Notes: generated by a model not told the origin, from the sequence alone. Positions 1-9,703 are shown, numbered from the stretch's first letter. The stretch: DNA of 64,000 nucleotides from Dyadobacter sp. NIV53 (GCF_019711195.1 NZ_CP081299.1:1550001-1614000), one strand, 5' to 3'. Made by a program: numbers and translations.

Positions 1-1
1 T

Positions 2-754
2 ACGCCAGGTCGTTTACTGGATCTGATCAACCAGAATTTCATCAAATTAAATCAGCTGGAAATTTTTGTTCTGGATGAAGCAGATCGTATGCTTGACATG
101 GGATTTGTGCATGATGTAAAGAAGGTAATTAAATTATTGCCGGCTAAACGTCAGTCTCTTTTCTTCTCGGCCACAATGCCATCAGCAATCATGACGCTGG
201 CCGATACGATCCTTACCAATCCTGCGAAAGTAGAGGTAACGCCTGTTTCGTCAACAGCTGACACGATCAAACAATCACTTTTTTATGTAGACAAATCGGA
301 TAAAAACTCTTTGTTGCTGCATATTTTAGAAGATGCTACAATTGCCACTGCATTGGTTTTTACCCGTACCAAACATGGTGCTGATAAAGTGGTGAAAGTT
401 TTGCGTAAGGCAGGTGTAACCTCCGAAGCAATTCACGGCAATAAATCGCAGAATGCACGTCAGAATGCTTTGAAAAATTTCAAAAGCCAGACTACACGCG
501 TTTTAGTTGCAACCGATATTGCAGCACGTGGTATTGATGTAGATGATCTGACACACGTAATCAACTACGAGATTCCGAATATTCCGGAAACATACGTTCA
601 CCGGATTGGAAGAACCGGACGTGCCGGAGCAAAAGGTATTGCACTATCATTTTGTGATTCAGAAGAAAAACCATTTTTAAAGGACATTCACAAACTGATC
701 GCAAAAAATATTCCGATTGAAAAAAATCATCCATACGATACAGGAAGATATTAA
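2..754 (+). CDS. DEAD-box RNA helicase, 3' part (start outside window)
   Basis: The reading frame is open from the left edge, so the N-terminal half (Q motif, Walker A) lies outside the window. Visible are motif Ib (TPGR), motif II DEAD within VLDEADRMLDMGF, motif III SAT (FFSATMP), and in the second RecA-like domain ATDIAARGID and HRIGRTGRAG (motifs V and VI). This is an ATP-dependent RNA unwinding enzyme of the RhlE/CshA type, acting in ribosome assembly or mRNA turnover. The C-terminal tail after motif VI is short (about 40 residues), without the long basic RGG-rich extension seen in many Bacteroidota RhlE proteins. Family is certain; which paralogue is not. Confidence 0.93.
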   Translation, partial: TPGRLLDLINQNFIKLNQLEIFVLDEADRMLDMGFVHDVKKVIKLLPAKRQSLFFSATMPSAIMTLADTILTNPAKVEVTPVSSTADTIKQSLFYVDKSDKNSLLLHILEDATIATALVFTRTKHGADKVVKVLRKAGVTSEAIHGNKSQNARQNALKNFKSQTTRVLVATDIAARGIDVDDLTHVINYEIPNIPETYVHRIGRTGRAGAKGIALSFCDSEEKPFLKDIHKLIAKNIPIEKNHPYDTGRY

Positions 755-886
755 TGCTGAGTTGATGTAATCTGCCCTTAAAACAGATTTACTGGCCGCA
801 AAGATTTGAATTTGAACCTCGGTTCTTTCGATCTTTGTGGCTATTTTTTGTATATAAATAATCCTTGGAATACAAGATTTGCCATT

Positions 887-1192
887 ATGACTAAAAATTC
901 TTACACTGACATCTCTTTATCCGAAATGCAAACAATAAGGAATAAACCGGATGTTGTTTTGGTTGACGTACGGGAACCCTGGGAATTTGAAGAGTTTAAT
1001 GAAGGTGGAATGAACATTCCTCTTGCTGAAATACGTCAGAACCGAGAAGTTTTAAATCTTTACCATACAATTATTGTAATCTGTACAAATGGTGTAAGAA
1101 GTAAAGTCGCAGCGATGGATTACTGCCGTGTTCCTGAATGGAATGACAAGAAAATACTGCATGTGAAAGGCGGGATTATTGAGATGGAGTGA
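887..1192 (+). CDS. Rhodanese-like domain protein
   Basis: A 101-residue single-domain rhodanese. It has the DVREPWEFEEF element after the first strand and the active-site loop CTNGVRS with its cysteine near residue 70, so it could carry a persulfide. Such small cytoplasmic proteins transfer sulfane sulfur; the acceptor is unknown. The frame stays open back to a TTG at 806, but the 27 extra residues do not resemble a rhodanese, so the ATG at 887 is chosen. A near-consensus Bacteroidota -7 box (GATCTTTG, one mismatch) lies about 50 bases upstream. Confidence 0.85.
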   Translation: MTKNSYTDISLSEMQTIRNKPDVVLVDVREPWEFEEFNEGGMNIPLAEIRQNREVLNLYHTIIVICTNGVRSKVAAMDYCRVPEWNDKKILHVKGGIIEME

Positions 1193-1197
1193 TAATA

Positions 1198-2496
1198 TTA
1201 CTTTTGATACTGGATCTTTCCATCTTTCATGACCATCTTCACTTGAAAAAGAGATTTTTTAAAATCCTTTTTCAAGTCACCTTCAAAAACTGCAAGATCG
1301 GCAAATGCATTTTCTTTAATAACGCCAATCTGATCCTTCATTTCCAATGCAATTGCAGCGTTAGCAGTTGCAGTTTTCAACACGTCTTCTGCAGAAAGTC
1401 CATAATCATAATAACCCCAGATAGTTTGTTTAGCGTCATCTCCTCTGGGCATTTTTGTATCATGATAAGCATCAGATCCTGCAACAATCCTCACACCCAG
1501 CTGACTAGCCCGAATAAGATCTTTTCCCCGGCGTTCTAAGCTATTCCTGATATCTTCAATATTATATTTCAAATTCATTATTTCATGGTAATGAACAGCT
1601 CCTTTGACTGACCCATAAGTAGGTACAAGGTAAATACCTTTCTTAGCCATTATTTTCAAGGTAGTATCTCTAAATCCATAGCCATGCTCTACTCCATCAA
1701 CTCCTGCCTCTATGGCCGCCTGAACAGCCCAGTCCCTGTCGCAGTGAACTGTAACTTTCAGTCGCTGCTCATGGGCTGTCTGAACAATGGCCTTCATTTC
1801 ATCCAGACTTAAAGTAAGCCGGTTACCAATAGCAAGTATTTTAATGACATCTACACCCTGAACAATGTGTTCCTTAACCGCCTTTTTTGCTTCCTCTACA
1901 CCACTGATCATCGTTTGTTCCTGTTCTGATATACGTTGAAAATCCTTAACAGGTAAATGATAAAACTGTCCGTCCATTGAGCCAATTATTGGACCTGATA
2001 CCAACATTCTTGGACCCTTGATGTATCCCTTTTCAATTGCATTTTTTACCTCAACATCAAGATACTGGCCTGAGTTACCTAAGTCGCGGATTGTAGTAAA
2101 TCCAGCATTCAGATAACTATCAGCAAAATACGCCGCTCTTAATACCCTGCTTTCGGACGAGTTCATGACAGCATCTATTGACAGATCTTCATTTAATCCC
2201 TGGTTGGTTAATATATGTGTATGAGAATCAATGAGCCCTGGTGTTATTGTGAAGTTGCGGTAGTCCAGCACCTCAGTATTTTCAGGAACATCAAGGCTTT
2301 GTCCAACTTTCATAATCAGGTTACCCTTAATTAAAATTTGTTGGTCTTTCACAAAAACATTTTTCTCAGAATCGTACATTTGGCCTGCTTTAACCAAATA
2401 ATATTTAGGTAATAACTGAGCTGATGCCGTGTTACAAGAATTAAAAACCATTTGTACCAGCAAGACTAAGGGGAAAGCTTTAAAATGGATAATCAT
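1198..2496 (-). CDS. Secreted amidohydrolase (imidazolonepropionase/prolidase-like)
   Basis: 432 residues. A hydrophobic N-terminus (about residues 5-25) ending in FNSCNTASAQ suggests export, possibly as a lipoprotein although the lipobox is weak. The metal-dependent TIM-barrel follows: SHTHIL (first HxH, about residue 92), VIKILA with a likely metal-bridging lysine, VHCDRD, VEHGYG and GSDAYHD, giving the usual His/Lys/His/His/Asp metal set. The closest described relatives are periplasmic Xaa-Pro dipeptidase-type amidohydrolases. Substrate cannot be read from sequence, but hydrolysis of an N-acylated or prolyl dipeptide is a fair guess. It ends 5 bases after the convergent rhodanese gene. Confidence 0.82.
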   Translation of the reverse strand: MIIHFKAFPLVLLVQMVFNSCNTASAQLLPKYYLVKAGQMYDSEKNVFVKDQQILIKGNLIMKVGQSLDVPENTEVLDYRNFTITPGLIDSHTHILTNQGLNEDLSIDAVMNSSESRVLRAAYFADSYLNAGFTTIRDLGNSGQYLDVEVKNAIEKGYIKGPRMLVSGPIIGSMDGQFYHLPVKDFQRISEQEQTMISGVEEAKKAVKEHIVQGVDVIKILAIGNRLTLSLDEMKAIVQTAHEQRLKVTVHCDRDWAVQAAIEAGVDGVEHGYGFRDTTLKIMAKKGIYLVPTYGSVKGAVHYHEIMNLKYNIEDIRNSLERRGKDLIRASQLGVRIVAGSDAYHDTKMPRGDDAKQTIWGYYDYGLSAEDVLKTATANAAIALEMKDQIGVIKENAFADLAVFEGDLKKDFKKSLFQVKMVMKDGKIQYQK

Positions 2497-2531
2497 GTTA
2501 GAAATGTGTATTGAATTTTGTACTGTTTCGA

Positions 2532-3065
2532 TTACTTAGAGCAATCAGTCAATTGCCTTGTTTTCCCCTGATCAAGTTGCCAGCAATTGCCGTAAATATC
2601 GGAATAAATTACACGTAGATTAAAGAAATCACTTTCAACCTTATGCATTAATTGTCTTGCTAATGAATCATTTTGATAAATCCCTATCAGCTCAAAATTA
2701 TCACCAGGCTTTAAAACCGACTCGGGAGCAATTGCTCCAAATCCAATTCCTTTTTTATCTCTGCCAATTTGTTCCCAGATAAACTCCCTTGAACTTTCAT
2801 AAGTTTTAGTTTTGTGCTGCCACTCTACTTTTTTAACGATTGCCGGGCCAACGCCATTATTTTCAATTCCAAAGCGATAATTGCCTACTCTATTTGAAGA
2901 TGCTATCTGAAGATATGGCCAGACAGAAGCATGTTGCTGCTCACGTGCAATTTTGGTTTGGAAAATGGAAACGATAAGCGCTGCCAGACTGAGAAAAGTA
3001 GCTGATAAGCCTAATAGTAACTCTATATTAAATTTTCGTGCAGGTTTACTTGTATTTTCAGACAT
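2532..3065 (-). CDS. Membrane-anchored protein of unknown function
   Basis: 177 residues with one N-terminal transmembrane segment (about residues 13-35, LLLGLSATFLSLAALIVSIF), then a conserved-looking REQQHASVWPYL stretch and a beta-rich soluble domain probably facing the periplasm. I recognise this only as a widespread uncharacterised type: one helix, then the QQHxSVWPYL signature. No catalytic motif is visible. It lies 35 bases upstream of the amidohydrolase on the same strand and may be cotranscribed with it. Function unknown. Confidence 0.65.
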   Translation of the reverse strand: MSENTSKPARKFNIELLLGLSATFLSLAALIVSIFQTKIAREQQHASVWPYLQIASSNRVGNYRFGIENNGVGPAIVKKVEWQHKTKTYESSREFIWEQIGRDKKGIGFGAIAPESVLKPGDNFELIGIYQNDSLARQLMHKVESDFFNLRVIYSDIYGNCWQLDQGKTRQLTDCSK

Positions 3066-3238
3066 TACTGAACTTTAAATTATCACAATATCTTTGGCAA
3101 GTATAATAAAATATAGCAATAATTCAAAAAGATATAATTTTACAAAGGCTGAAATATGATTTAGAAAGAGAATTTTATTATTTGGCAAAGGATAAATCAA
3201 ACGATTAATTAAAAGCCAAAATATACTATTTTACATAT

Positions 3239-4018
3239 CTAAACTTCAAATGTTCCCTCGTAAACTTTTACTGCCGGTCCAATCAAGAATATATCATCAA
3301 ATTTGCCAGGAGTAGTTTCAGCATAAGCCACTTCTAATGTGCCGCCCAATGTTTCAACTGTTACCGGGCTATCCCAACCTTCGTGTGCGTATGCGGATAA
3401 TACAGCGGCAGTTACACCGGTCCCACAGGAATAGGTTTCATCCTCGACTCCACGCTCATACGTACGTACACTCAGATGGTTATCTTTCAAAATCTCTACG
3501 AAATTCACATTCGTACCGCCTAAAGGGCCATATACCGAACCATAACGAACTTCCTTCCCAATCCCAACAACATCAACATCCTTAATGTCGTCCACATAAG
3601 TAATATAATGTGGTGATCCGGTATTCATAAAATCATATCCGGCATATTGCTCTACGCTATTAACCGGTGACATTTTTAAACGGATTTTCTCAATTGAAGC
3701 GACTCCTTCGTGCGGGCCATCCACAGCGATAAAAGATGTATTAGTTGAAAATAGCCCCAGATCGTGTGCAAATCTTACAGCACAACGTCCTCCATTTCCA
3801 CACATACTTCCCTCTCCACCATCTGCATTGAAATAAACCATTCGGAAATCATATCCTTCGGCATTCTGCAATAATATTAACCCATCGGCACCAATTCCGA
3901 AGCGACGATGACAAAGAGACCCAATGAGTTCCTTTGAAACAGGAAACAAAGCTGAACGGTCATCAATCATGATAAAGTCATTGCCGGTTCCCTGGTATTT
4001 GTAAAAAGTAATTTTCAT
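3239..4018 (-). CDS. dapF: Diaminopimelate epimerase
   Basis: 259 residues, normal family length. It converts LL-2,6-diaminopimelate to the meso form for lysine and peptidoglycan synthesis in the cytoplasm. The two catalytic cysteines are clear: Cys73 in MCGNGGRC and Cys198 in YSCGTGVTA. The N-terminal KYQGTGNDFI and the GTNVNFVE stretch are also typical. The ATG at 4018 matches the usual MKxxFxKYxGxGNDF start. No lysine-pathway neighbour is adjacent. Confidence 0.97.
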   Translation of the reverse strand: MKITFYKYQGTGNDFIMIDDRSALFPVSKELIGSLCHRRFGIGADGLILLQNAEGYDFRMVYFNADGGEGSMCGNGGRCAVRFAHDLGLFSTNTSFIAVDGPHEGVASIEKIRLKMSPVNSVEQYAGYDFMNTGSPHYITYVDDIKDVDVVGIGKEVRYGSVYGPLGGTNVNFVEILKDNHLSVRTYERGVEDETYSCGTGVTAAVLSAYAHEGWDSPVTVETLGGTLEVAYAETTPGKFDDIFLIGPAVKVYEGTFEV

Positions 4019-4164
4019 TTCATTTATCTGTTAGCTATCAGCAGAGGCTATTAGCTTTTCATTATTAACTTAAATTTGAAGGAGATAGGTTCAATATTCT
4101 TTTGTAAAAAAGAATCATCAATAGTCCAGCTTAAATAGAGACAATAGTCAACGGCAAGTAGCCA

Positions 4165-4200
4165 CAAAAAAAGCCCCGCAAGAAAAAACGTGCAGGGCTT
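4165..4200 (-). terminator. Rho-independent terminator after rplS
   Basis: On the minus strand a stem with arms AAGCCC(TG)CA and TGCGGGGCTT is followed by a run of seven T residues, 30 bases past the rplS stop codon. It separates rplS from dapF. Confidence 0.85.
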
Positions 4201-4230
4201 CAAATTTCTAAGCAGAACAAATAGTTTATC

Positions 4231-4596
4231 CTATGCTTTTGCTACTTTAAGCTCCTTAATACGAGCCGCTTTACCCTGACGTCCGCGTAAGAAGAACAAA
4301 CGTGCACGGCGAACTTTACCGCGACGAAGCAGTTCAATTTTGGAGATACTAGGTGAAAGAATTGGGAAAACGCGTTCTACTGCGATTCCGTTCGATATCT
4401 TACGTACTGTGAAAGTTTCACCGCTTGCACTAAGGTTACGGCGTTGCAATACAGTACCTTGAAATTGCTGAATACGCTCTTTGTTACCTTCTCTGATCTT
4501 AACGTGTACGTTGATCGTGTCGCCTGCTTTAAATTCAGGATACTCGGATTTACGATTTTCAATCGTAGCTTCTACGAGTTTAATAAGTTCGCTCAT
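4231..4596 (-). CDS. rplS: 50S ribosomal protein L19
   Basis: 121 residues. It opens with a helix (LIKLVEATI) and contains FKAGDTINVHVKI, RIQQFQGTVLQRR, ETFTVRKIS, GVAVERVFP-like and RGKVRRARLFFLR, the full L19 pattern at the interface of the ribosomal subunits. The start ATG at 4596 agrees with family length. It is a single-gene unit with its own promoter box at 4691-4698 and a terminator at 4165-4200; the usual rimM-trmD-rplS grouping is absent here. Confidence 0.98.
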   Translation of the reverse strand: MSELIKLVEATIENRKSEYPEFKAGDTINVHVKIREGNKERIQQFQGTVLQRRNLSASGETFTVRKISNGIAVERVFPILSPSISKIELLRRGKVRRARLFFLRGRQGKAARIKELKVAKA

Positions 4597-4911
4597 GACG
4601 AATGATTTTAATAATTTAAATAAATTAAGCTAATTTCCAGCGGATGAGGTGACGCCCCTTCATTCAAAACAGCCTTTGAGAAAACGAGTGCAAAGCTAAT
4701 ATTTTTAATTGGTTTGTAAAAGAGTTACAACCTTTTAAATTCCAAATTATAGGCTAAAAAACAAAGAATATAGAAAATGTGATCATTTTATCTTCCATTT
4801 ACACAAACAATTAGTAACTATCTTTTTACCAGAAAAAATTAATACAATCAGAAATACATAATGCGGCGTAATATTTGTAACAAACTGGTGCGTATCGAAA
4901 TAAATTATTAC
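4597..4911. other. Intergenic region between rplS and the NAD(P)HX repair gene
   Basis: About 315 bases between two divergently transcribed genes. It holds the rplS leader (roughly 90 bases from the probable start site) and the -7-like box at 4691-4698. The remainder is AT-rich and I see no RNA gene, repeat or further reading frame. A leader recognised by L19 itself is possible, but no conserved fold is evident by eye. Confidence 0.5.
4691..4698 (-). promoter_or_regulatory. Bacteroidota-type -7 box for rplS
   Basis: The minus strand reads TAGCTTTG, an exact match to the Bacteroidota -7 consensus TAnnTTTG, about 95 bases upstream of the rplS start. No clear TTTG -33 element is found at the expected distance, so the assignment rests on the -7 box and position. 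Confidence 0.5.
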
Positions 4912-6393
4912 ATGAAAATATTCAGCGTAGAACAAACTAAAGCATTAGACACATTTACTATCCAGAATGAACCAATTTCGTCTCTTAACCTCATGGAACG
5001 GGCATCACAGGCATTTGTGCGCTGGTTCTGTGATCAGTTTGTTAATACGCGGCCAATCAGTATATTTTGTGGTATGGGAAACAATGGCGGGGATGGCTTA
5101 GCAATTGCAAGAATCCTGAGCCAAAAATCTTATAATGTGTGTGTATATGTTGTAAAATACACTGAAAATCCATCCGATGATTTTACTGCAAATCTTGATA
5201 GATTATCAAATAACCTGACCCCATTTACTATTCTGAATAAGGGTGATTTACCAAAAATCTCACCGGACACTATTCTGATTGATGCACTATTAGGATCAGG
5301 CTTATCCAGGCCAGCCACGGGAATTTTGGCTGAAGTAATTCAGGCATTAAATCAGGCACCTAATAAAATAATCTCGGTAGATATTGCAAGTGGCTTGTAC
5401 GTAGACAAGCAGAATGAAAAGGAAGATATTATTATCAAACCATATTGTACAGTTTCTTTTCAATTGCCCAAACTGGCATTCATGATGCCGCAAAATGCAG
5501 AATTTACCGGTAACTGGCAGACCGTTGATATCGGTTTGCATCAGGATTTTATAAAAAAAACATCCACTCCCTATTTTTACACAGACAAATCGGATGCCGA
5601 AAGCAAAATTATTCCCAGGCAGAAATTCTCAAATAAGGGCACTTTTGGGCATGCACTTCTTTTATCCGGAAGTTATGGTAAAATGGGTGCGGCTGTTTTA
5701 TCAGCAAAGGCTTGTTTAAGATCAGGAGTTGGATTGCTTTCTTTGCATATCCCTGGCTGTGGTTACGAAATTGTACAGATTTCTGTACCGGAAGCGATGG
5801 CCTCAGTAGACCCTGACAGTAAATATCTTACAGAACTGCCAAAAATAGATTCTTATTCCGCAATCGGGATTGGCCCCGGAATCGGACAGGAATCAGCTAC
5901 TTTGGAATTGTTAAGGACTTTATTAAAAACAATAAAAGTTCCTTTAGTTATTGACGCCGATGCACTGAATATCCTGTCACAAAATCCTGAATTGCTCCGT
6001 AAATTACCAAAAAAGACAATTTTAACACCTCATCCAAAAGAATTTCAAAGACTTGCCGGAAAGACTGATAACGAATATGACCGGCTGGAATTAGCCAGAG
6101 AATTCGCTCAAAGATATGAAGTGATAATTTGTCTAAAAGGAGCACATACTGCAGTTATTTTAAGCAACGGAGATGTTCATTTTAATTCAACCGGCAATGC
6201 CGGTATGGCAACAGGAGGTACCGGCGATGTACTGACAGGCATAATTACCAGCTTGCTGGCACAAGGTTACGCTCCTGAGGATGCTGCTATTTTAGGCGTT
6301 TATCAGCATGGACTTTCCGGCGACAAAGGTGAAGCAAAAAAAGGCCAGAATGCTTTAATTGCATCTGACCTCGTGGATAATTTGGGTTGGTAA
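4912..6393 (+). CDS. nnrD: Bifunctional NAD(P)HX epimerase / ADP-dependent dehydratase
   Basis: 493 residues joining two repair enzymes for hydrated NADH and NADPH. The N-terminal YjeF-type epimerase domain (about 1-215) has FCGMGNNGGDGLAIAR and the DALLGSGL turn. The C-terminal ribokinase-like dehydratase (about 225-490) has HALLLSGSYGKMGAAVLSA, a DADALN stretch, LTPHPKEF and the nucleotide-binding NAGMATGGTGDVLTG. An in-frame ATG at 4861 adds 17 residues that do not fit the family, so MKIFSVEQTK at 4912 is preferred. It is convergent with feoB, with 7 bases between the stops. Confidence 0.95.
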   Translation: MKIFSVEQTKALDTFTIQNEPISSLNLMERASQAFVRWFCDQFVNTRPISIFCGMGNNGGDGLAIARILSQKSYNVCVYVVKYTENPSDDFTANLDRLSNNLTPFTILNKGDLPKISPDTILIDALLGSGLSRPATGILAEVIQALNQAPNKIISVDIASGLYVDKQNEKEDIIIKPYCTVSFQLPKLAFMMPQNAEFTGNWQTVDIGLHQDFIKKTSTPYFYTDKSDAESKIIPRQKFSNKGTFGHALLLSGSYGKMGAAVLSAKACLRSGVGLLSLHIPGCGYEIVQISVPEAMASVDPDSKYLTELPKIDSYSAIGIGPGIGQESATLELLRTLLKTIKVPLVIDADALNILSQNPELLRKLPKKTILTPHPKEFQRLAGKTDNEYDRLELAREFAQRYEVIICLKGAHTAVILSNGDVHFNSTGNAGMATGGTGDVLTGIITSLLAQGYAPEDAAILGVYQHGLSGDKGEAKKGQNALIASDLVDNLGW

Positions 6394-6400
6394 AAATAAC

Positions 6401-8536
6401 CTAGCTCATAAGCTGATAAACTGCAAATGCGGACACATAAGCCAAAACTGTCAGATAAGCCAGCTGAATAAGCGGCCACTTCCAGCCATGCGTCTCACGG
6501 TACACGACTGCAATTGTGCTCATACACATCATGGCAAAAACGTAAAATACCAATAATGAATAACAAACAGCAGGTGTATACATAGCGCCGCCAGTATCCG
6601 GATTTCTTTCCTGAACCAAACGTTCTTTAACTGTTAACACATCCTCTGTGTCACCGCTGATACTGTATATAGTTGCCATAGTTCCTACAAAAACTTCTCT
6701 GGCTGCGAATGAAGCCAATAAAGCAATACCGATTTTCCAGTCGTAACCAAGAGGGCGAATTGCTGGCTCTATAAAACGGCCAAAACTACCTGCATAAGAA
6801 TTTTCAAGCCTTACAGAAGCTACTGCAGCATTGATCTGATCTTGTGTTAACTGGCTGTTTTCCAATGCAACCCTTTCAGCTTCTTTCTCCATTTTGTCTC
6901 CGGGCCCATAGGATGCAAGTACCCACAAAATGATTGAAATGGACATGATCACTTTCCCTGCTTCCAGTACAAAAGATTTTACACTTTCATACATTGTAAA
7001 ACCAACATGCCCCCAACGTGGAAGCTTGTACGAAGGCATTTCAAGCATAAAATAGCTTGGTTCTTTTCTTGGAATAAAAAGAGATAAAAGCCAGGCGGAA
7101 AATAACGCACCAAATAATCCCATCAGGTACAACCCCATTAATACCAATCCCTGCATATTAAGTATCCCAAAAACTTTTGTAGATGGTACCACAAGGGCAA
7201 TCAGAATAGCAAAAATAGGAAGACGAGCTGAACAGCTCATCAAAGGAGTTACAAGAATGGTGAGCAAACGCTCATAACGGCTGCTGATGCTGCGTGTTGT
7301 CATAATAGCCGGAACGGCACAGGCGACTCCTGAAATAAGCGGCACAACACTGCGGCCATTTAATCCGAATTTCCGCATCAGTTTGTCCATAATCACCATT
7401 ACACGGGCCATATAACCGGATTCTTCAAGTATAGAAACCAGTGCAAATAAAATAGCGATCTGTGGAATAAATATGATAATCCCCCCTATTCCTGCCATAA
7501 TTCCATCAGTAATGAGGTCATTCAGTACACCTTGCGGCAAAATACCCTTTACCCACTCAATCGTAGCTGCTGTTCCTGCATCGATCAAATCCATTGGATA
7601 TGTAGCCCATGCAAAAATCGCCTGAAATATGACCAGCAACACAACTGCAAAAGTGACATATCCCCAAAAATGATGCAGCAATATACCATCCAGTTTCCGT
7701 GTCCAGAAAGGCTGTTCTGTCATGCCCTCCGACTTTACCGCTTTGGAAACAATTGGTTTTATTTTTTCATACCGCGCTATGGTTTCGGTAGACAGGAAAT
7801 TATTTTCATCAAAATCGTATTTTTCAATGAGCCTGTCCAGCTTTGTTCTGGCTGGTTGTTCCAGAAAAGAAAAATTATCATGCTGGCAAACATATTGCAA
7901 AGCAACATAGTCATTATCAAGATGATAAATGGATTTTACTTCTTCTATTAACTGAACTTCCTTTTCAGTAGGATCATAGAAATAAGTTAAAGCCGGCTTT
8001 TCTTTTTGCTCCAGAGTATGCGTAACTGCCTCCATCAAATTTTTAACTCCTTCACCGGTACGCGCATTAATACGAACAACCGGCACTTTCAACTGCATGG
8101 CAAGCTGTACTGCATTAACAGTAAGATTCATACTTGTTGCAACATCAAGCATATTTAGTGCAAGTACAGCCGGAATTCCAAGATCATTGATTTCAGTAAA
8201 AAGAAGGAGGTTTCTTTGAAGATTTGAAGCATCAACGACTACAATAATTACCTTAGGAAAATCAGGATGTTGCGGATTGGCAAGTATATCCATCACTACC
8301 GTTTCGTCAGCAGATTTCGGATAAATGCTGTAAGTTCCCGGCAGGTCAACCAATGTTACTTCTCCATCTGTTTTACCTGTTGAACTTTTAAGATGAAAAG
8401 TCCCTGATTTTTTTTCTACTGTAACTCCGGGAAAATTTCCTGTCTTTTGACGCAAACCGGTTAAAACATTAAACAAGGTAGATTTCCCGGCATTGGGATT
8501 ACCGACGAGCGCAATTTTAATATTTTCTTGTTTCAA
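6401..8536 (-). CDS. feoB: Ferrous iron transporter FeoB
   Basis: 711 residues. The N-terminal G domain shows GNPNAGKSTLFNVLTG (G1), NFPGVTVEKKSG (switch I/G2), DLPGTYS (G3) and ALNMLD (G4). A helical GDI-like spacer follows to about residue 270, then the membrane part with two Gate-type repeats, including ESGYMARVMVIMDKLMRKFG and GVACAVPAIMTTR and the second-half equivalent around LASFAAREVFVGT. It imports Fe2+ across the inner membrane. It lies 34 bases downstream of feoA. No FeoC is present. Iron-dependent (Fur) control is likely but I could not identify a Fur box. Confidence 0.97.
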   Translation of the reverse strand: MKQENIKIALVGNPNAGKSTLFNVLTGLRQKTGNFPGVTVEKKSGTFHLKSSTGKTDGEVTLVDLPGTYSIYPKSADETVVMDILANPQHPDFPKVIIVVVDASNLQRNLLLFTEINDLGIPAVLALNMLDVATSMNLTVNAVQLAMQLKVPVVRINARTGEGVKNLMEAVTHTLEQKEKPALTYFYDPTEKEVQLIEEVKSIYHLDNDYVALQYVCQHDNFSFLEQPARTKLDRLIEKYDFDENNFLSTETIARYEKIKPIVSKAVKSEGMTEQPFWTRKLDGILLHHFWGYVTFAVVLLVIFQAIFAWATYPMDLIDAGTAATIEWVKGILPQGVLNDLITDGIMAGIGGIIIFIPQIAILFALVSILEESGYMARVMVIMDKLMRKFGLNGRSVVPLISGVACAVPAIMTTRSISSRYERLLTILVTPLMSCSARLPIFAILIALVVPSTKVFGILNMQGLVLMGLYLMGLFGALFSAWLLSLFIPRKEPSYFMLEMPSYKLPRWGHVGFTMYESVKSFVLEAGKVIMSISIILWVLASYGPGDKMEKEAERVALENSQLTQDQINAAVASVRLENSYAGSFGRFIEPAIRPLGYDWKIGIALLASFAAREVFVGTMATIYSISGDTEDVLTVKERLVQERNPDTGGAMYTPAVCYSLLVFYVFAMMCMSTIAVVYRETHGWKWPLIQLAYLTVLAYVSAFAVYQLMS

Positions 8537-8570
8537 TTGAAAAGCACTGAATTTGATGAAGATGTAATAA

Positions 8571-8798
8571 TTACTCGATAACTATAGTCGCTGCCTCATT
8601 TAGTCGCAATGATAAACAATAACAGCCTCCAACATTGATACAAATAGGATCTCCAAATGGAGCCACTGCATCCAGACGAACTTCGCATCCCGGCAAACAA
8701 CCCATTTCAAGTAATTTCAGAGACATGACTTTGTCTGAGAAAGATTTAATGACTCCGCTTTCTCCTTTTTTCAGATGGGATAGTGTTCGAACAGGCAT
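8571..8798 (-). CDS. feoA: Ferrous iron transport accessory protein FeoA
   Basis: 75 residues with the SH3-like FeoA fold pattern: L-KKGESGVIKSF at the start, LKLLEMGCLPGCEVRLD in the middle and PICINVGGCYCLSLRLNEA at the end. It is the cytoplasmic partner of FeoB and forms an operon with it. It is divergent from the ccm operon, with about 240 bases between the two start codons. Confidence 0.93.
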   Translation of the reverse strand: MPVRTLSHLKKGESGVIKSFSDKVMSLKLLEMGCLPGCEVRLDAVAPFGDPICINVGGCYCLSLRLNEAATIVIE

Positions 8799-8945
8799 AC
8801 ACCTTATTTAGATTAAATATACTTAAACTGCAAATTAAACATTATCAGCCCGCAATTCAAACTATAACGTGGAATTTCCTGCAATACATTATTTATATCA
8901 TTCAAAATCATGACTGTTTTATGAGCACCCTGAGCCTTTATGTAG

Positions 8946-8953
8946 TACTTTTG
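8946..8953 (+). promoter_or_regulatory. Bacteroidota-type -7 box for the ccm operon
   Basis: TACTTTTG followed by CA, an exact TAnnTTTG match, about 95 bases before the TTG start of ccmB. No TTTG -33 element at good spacing. It is the only such box in the feoA-ccmB gap on this strand. Confidence 0.5.
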
Positions 8954-9040
8954 CAGCACGATACAGAAAAGCAGGAATTAAAAGTAATTGAGTAACCACT
9001 GCGCCGAAAGCTGAACCGCCGACTGCCGATTGCCCATAAT

Positions 9041-9703
9041 TTGAACGAGATAAAAACCCTCATCTGGAAAGAGTTTACGCTGGAATGGCGGCAAAAATAC
9101 GCATTAAGCGGTATGCTGTTGTACCTGGTAAGTACCGTTTTTATTTGTTATCTCAGCTTTGGCCTGCGTCGCAATCAGCTTACACCGATTGTATGGAACA
9201 CACTTTTCTGGATAATCCTGCTTTTTGCTGCAGTGAATGCAATAGCAAAAAGTTTTTCTCAGGAACGATATGGCCGCCTGATCTATTATTACAGCTTATG
9301 CAGCCCGCAGGCAATCATTTTATCTAAAATCATATATAACTCCTTCATCATGCTTTTTCTTTCGGGCATCGGTTTCGGGTTCTATGCTTTTGTAATGGGA
9401 AATCCGGTTGGCGACATTGGTTTATACATGATTTGCATTGCTTTGGCGGCAGTTGGTTTTGCATCCGTTCTGACATTGGTTGCCGGAATTGCTTCCAAGG
9501 CAGACAATAGTGCGACTTTAATGGCAGTTTTAAGTTTTCCCATCATTTTGCCAATGTTGTTAATGACAATAAAACTGGCAAAAAATGCATTGGACGGCCT
9601 GGACTGGAGTGTAAGTACAGACGAAATCAGCACATTATTATCCATCGACCTGATAGTAATAACGCTTAGTTATTTGCTTTTTCCTTATTTATGGAGAAGC
9701 TGA
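9041..9703 (+). CDS. ccmB: Heme exporter protein CcmB
   Basis: 220 residues, about six transmembrane segments. MNEIKTLIWKEFTLEWRQKY at the N-terminus and FSQERYGRLIYYY are typical of CcmB, the membrane subunit of the CcmAB ABC transporter that drives release of holo-CcmE during cytochrome c maturation. The start is taken as TTG at 9041: the frame opens at 8996 and contains no ATG or GTG before it, and the family N-terminus aligns here. First gene of a ccmBCDEF run; the ATPase gene ccmA is not adjacent and must be elsewhere. Confidence 0.93.
   Translation: MNEIKTLIWKEFTLEWRQKYALSGMLLYLVSTVFICYLSFGLRRNQLTPIVWNTLFWIILLFAAVNAIAKSFSQERYGRLIYYYSLCSPQAIILSKIIYNSFIMLFLSGIGFGFYAFVMGNPVGDIGLYMICIALAAVGFASVLTLVAGIASKADNSATLMAVLSFPIILPMLLMTIKLAKNALDGLDWSVSTDEISTLLSIDLIVITLSYLLFPYLWRS

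Noticed and set aside
7532..7951. 139-residue plus-strand frame inside feoB
   Set aside because: Mirror frame of the FeoB G-domain/spacer; no domain or start context.
8783..8995. 70-residue frame upstream of ccmB
   Set aside because: It straddles the feoA start and the ccm promoter; AT-rich translation without domain features.
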